This document shows, one piece after another, positions 63,715-64,000 of a DNA stretch of 64,000 bases. Below the pieces are notes generated by a model, which was not told the DNA's origin, ran no database searches, and worked only from the letters and a program-made list of their open reading frames with translations. Both the position numbers and the translations under genes were made by a program. Every line of letters begins with the position of its first letter. Position 1 is the first letter of the stretch. The DNA is taken from assembly GCA_943736015.1 (NCBI GenBank), contig OX031058.1:5604001-5668000 (forward strand). The letters are read 5' to 3'. The DNA comes from Tridacna crocea. Taxonomy: Eukaryota > Mollusca > Bivalvia > Cardiida > Cardiidae.

Positions 63715-63790
63715 CTCTGTAAATGGTGCGGATCAAGATCAGGCAGCACATTCAGTACATGTATACTCCTATCTTGTATCTAAATATCCG
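63715..63790 (+). mobile_element. Family B fragment
   Basis: GTGCGGATCAAGATCAGGCA, with a decayed right arm. Confidence 0.5.
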
Positions 63791-63929
63791 TTACTCATTT
63801 GTAAATCATGGCTTAAAATTGGCATCTCTTTTAAAATGGATTACATTTATTTTTTGGTATTTAAAAAACGTCGAAGTTATTCATTCGGCTGAGAAGAAAC
63901 CCTTGTACTCACGATCCAGTGTGTGAACG

Positions 63930-64000
63930 ACATTGAGGAAAAACGTCTTTGAAAAAACCAAGGTAATAGGAGAAAATGCTGCTACCAGCATTTTCCACTT
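63930..64000. mobile_element. Family A MITE, cut by window edge
   Basis: GGAGAAAATGCTGCTACCAG / CAGCATTTTCCACTT; continues beyond 64000. Confidence 0.7.

Noticed and set aside
58..64000. CRISPR array, because of repeated palindromes
   Set aside because: Copies are dispersed, irregularly spaced and each has its own 220-bp element and TTAA flanks. The genome is eukaryotic, and no cas-like gene is present.
1..64000. Integrated virus or retrotransposon polyprotein
   Set aside because: No reverse transcriptase, integrase, capsid or transposase motif was seen in any frame listed or read.

Overview
This looks like about 64 kb of animal nuclear genome. It is AT-rich, almost gene-free and packed with short palindromic transposable elements, tRNA-derived SINEs and microsatellites. 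There are no operons, rRNA or bacterial signals. The SINE types, the (ACGG)n/'CCCTCCGCC' tail repeat and the hairpin element families resemble what I remember from bivalve molluscs, possibly a heterodont. That assignment is inference and was not checked against any database.

The only cellular gene I can support is a Kelch-repeat (KLHL-like) protein on the minus strand. Two coding exons are visible: 26618..26975 and 2853..3039. They join in phase (phase 1, consensus GTACGT donor, TTTCAG acceptor) across a 23.6-kb intron, giving an uninterrupted beta-propeller segment. The second exon ends at a consensus GTAAGT donor in phase 2, so the gene continues beyond the low-coordinate end. BTB/BACK exons were not found and may lie above 27000 or outside the window.

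The rest is intron or intergenic DNA built from a few element families. Family A, with more than 50 copies, is a 220-bp MITE flanked by TTAA. Its short inverted ends begin CCCTTTACCAAAC, and it has a near-perfect central hairpin (arms AGAAAATGCTGG / CCAGCATTTTCT). Family B, about 30 copies and 200-230 bp, is also TTAA-flanked and starts CCCTTAGGCTGC; its hairpin is GATCAGACTGCAC-loop-GTGCAGTCTGATC. Family C, about 265 bp, has eight copies plus one fragment, all in the same orientation. Family D is 240-255 bp with two hairpins, family E is a short hairpin element, and family F is a foldback with a CCAAT-type core. Families B, C, D and E share one hairpin module (TCAGMCTGCRC with its complement) although their flanks differ. 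For A and B, TTAA flanks with CCC-type ends suggest mobilisation by a piggyBac-like transposase; none is encoded here. For A-family entries, plus strand means the end containing ACCACACAATCCC comes first. For B, plus means the end reading CTGCTAAGCGC comes first.

Other structures are a 1.19-kb TIR element with its own TATA box and small ORF (48282..49469), a palindromic 100-bp ladder repeat (8631, 9278, 12011), a 150-bp tandem module (10470..11470), a 407-bp direct duplication (16119..16940), three 440-545-bp foldback elements (41265, 51145, 52945), two SINE families and a 575-bp GAT-type microsatellite with a 225-bp higher-order repeat.
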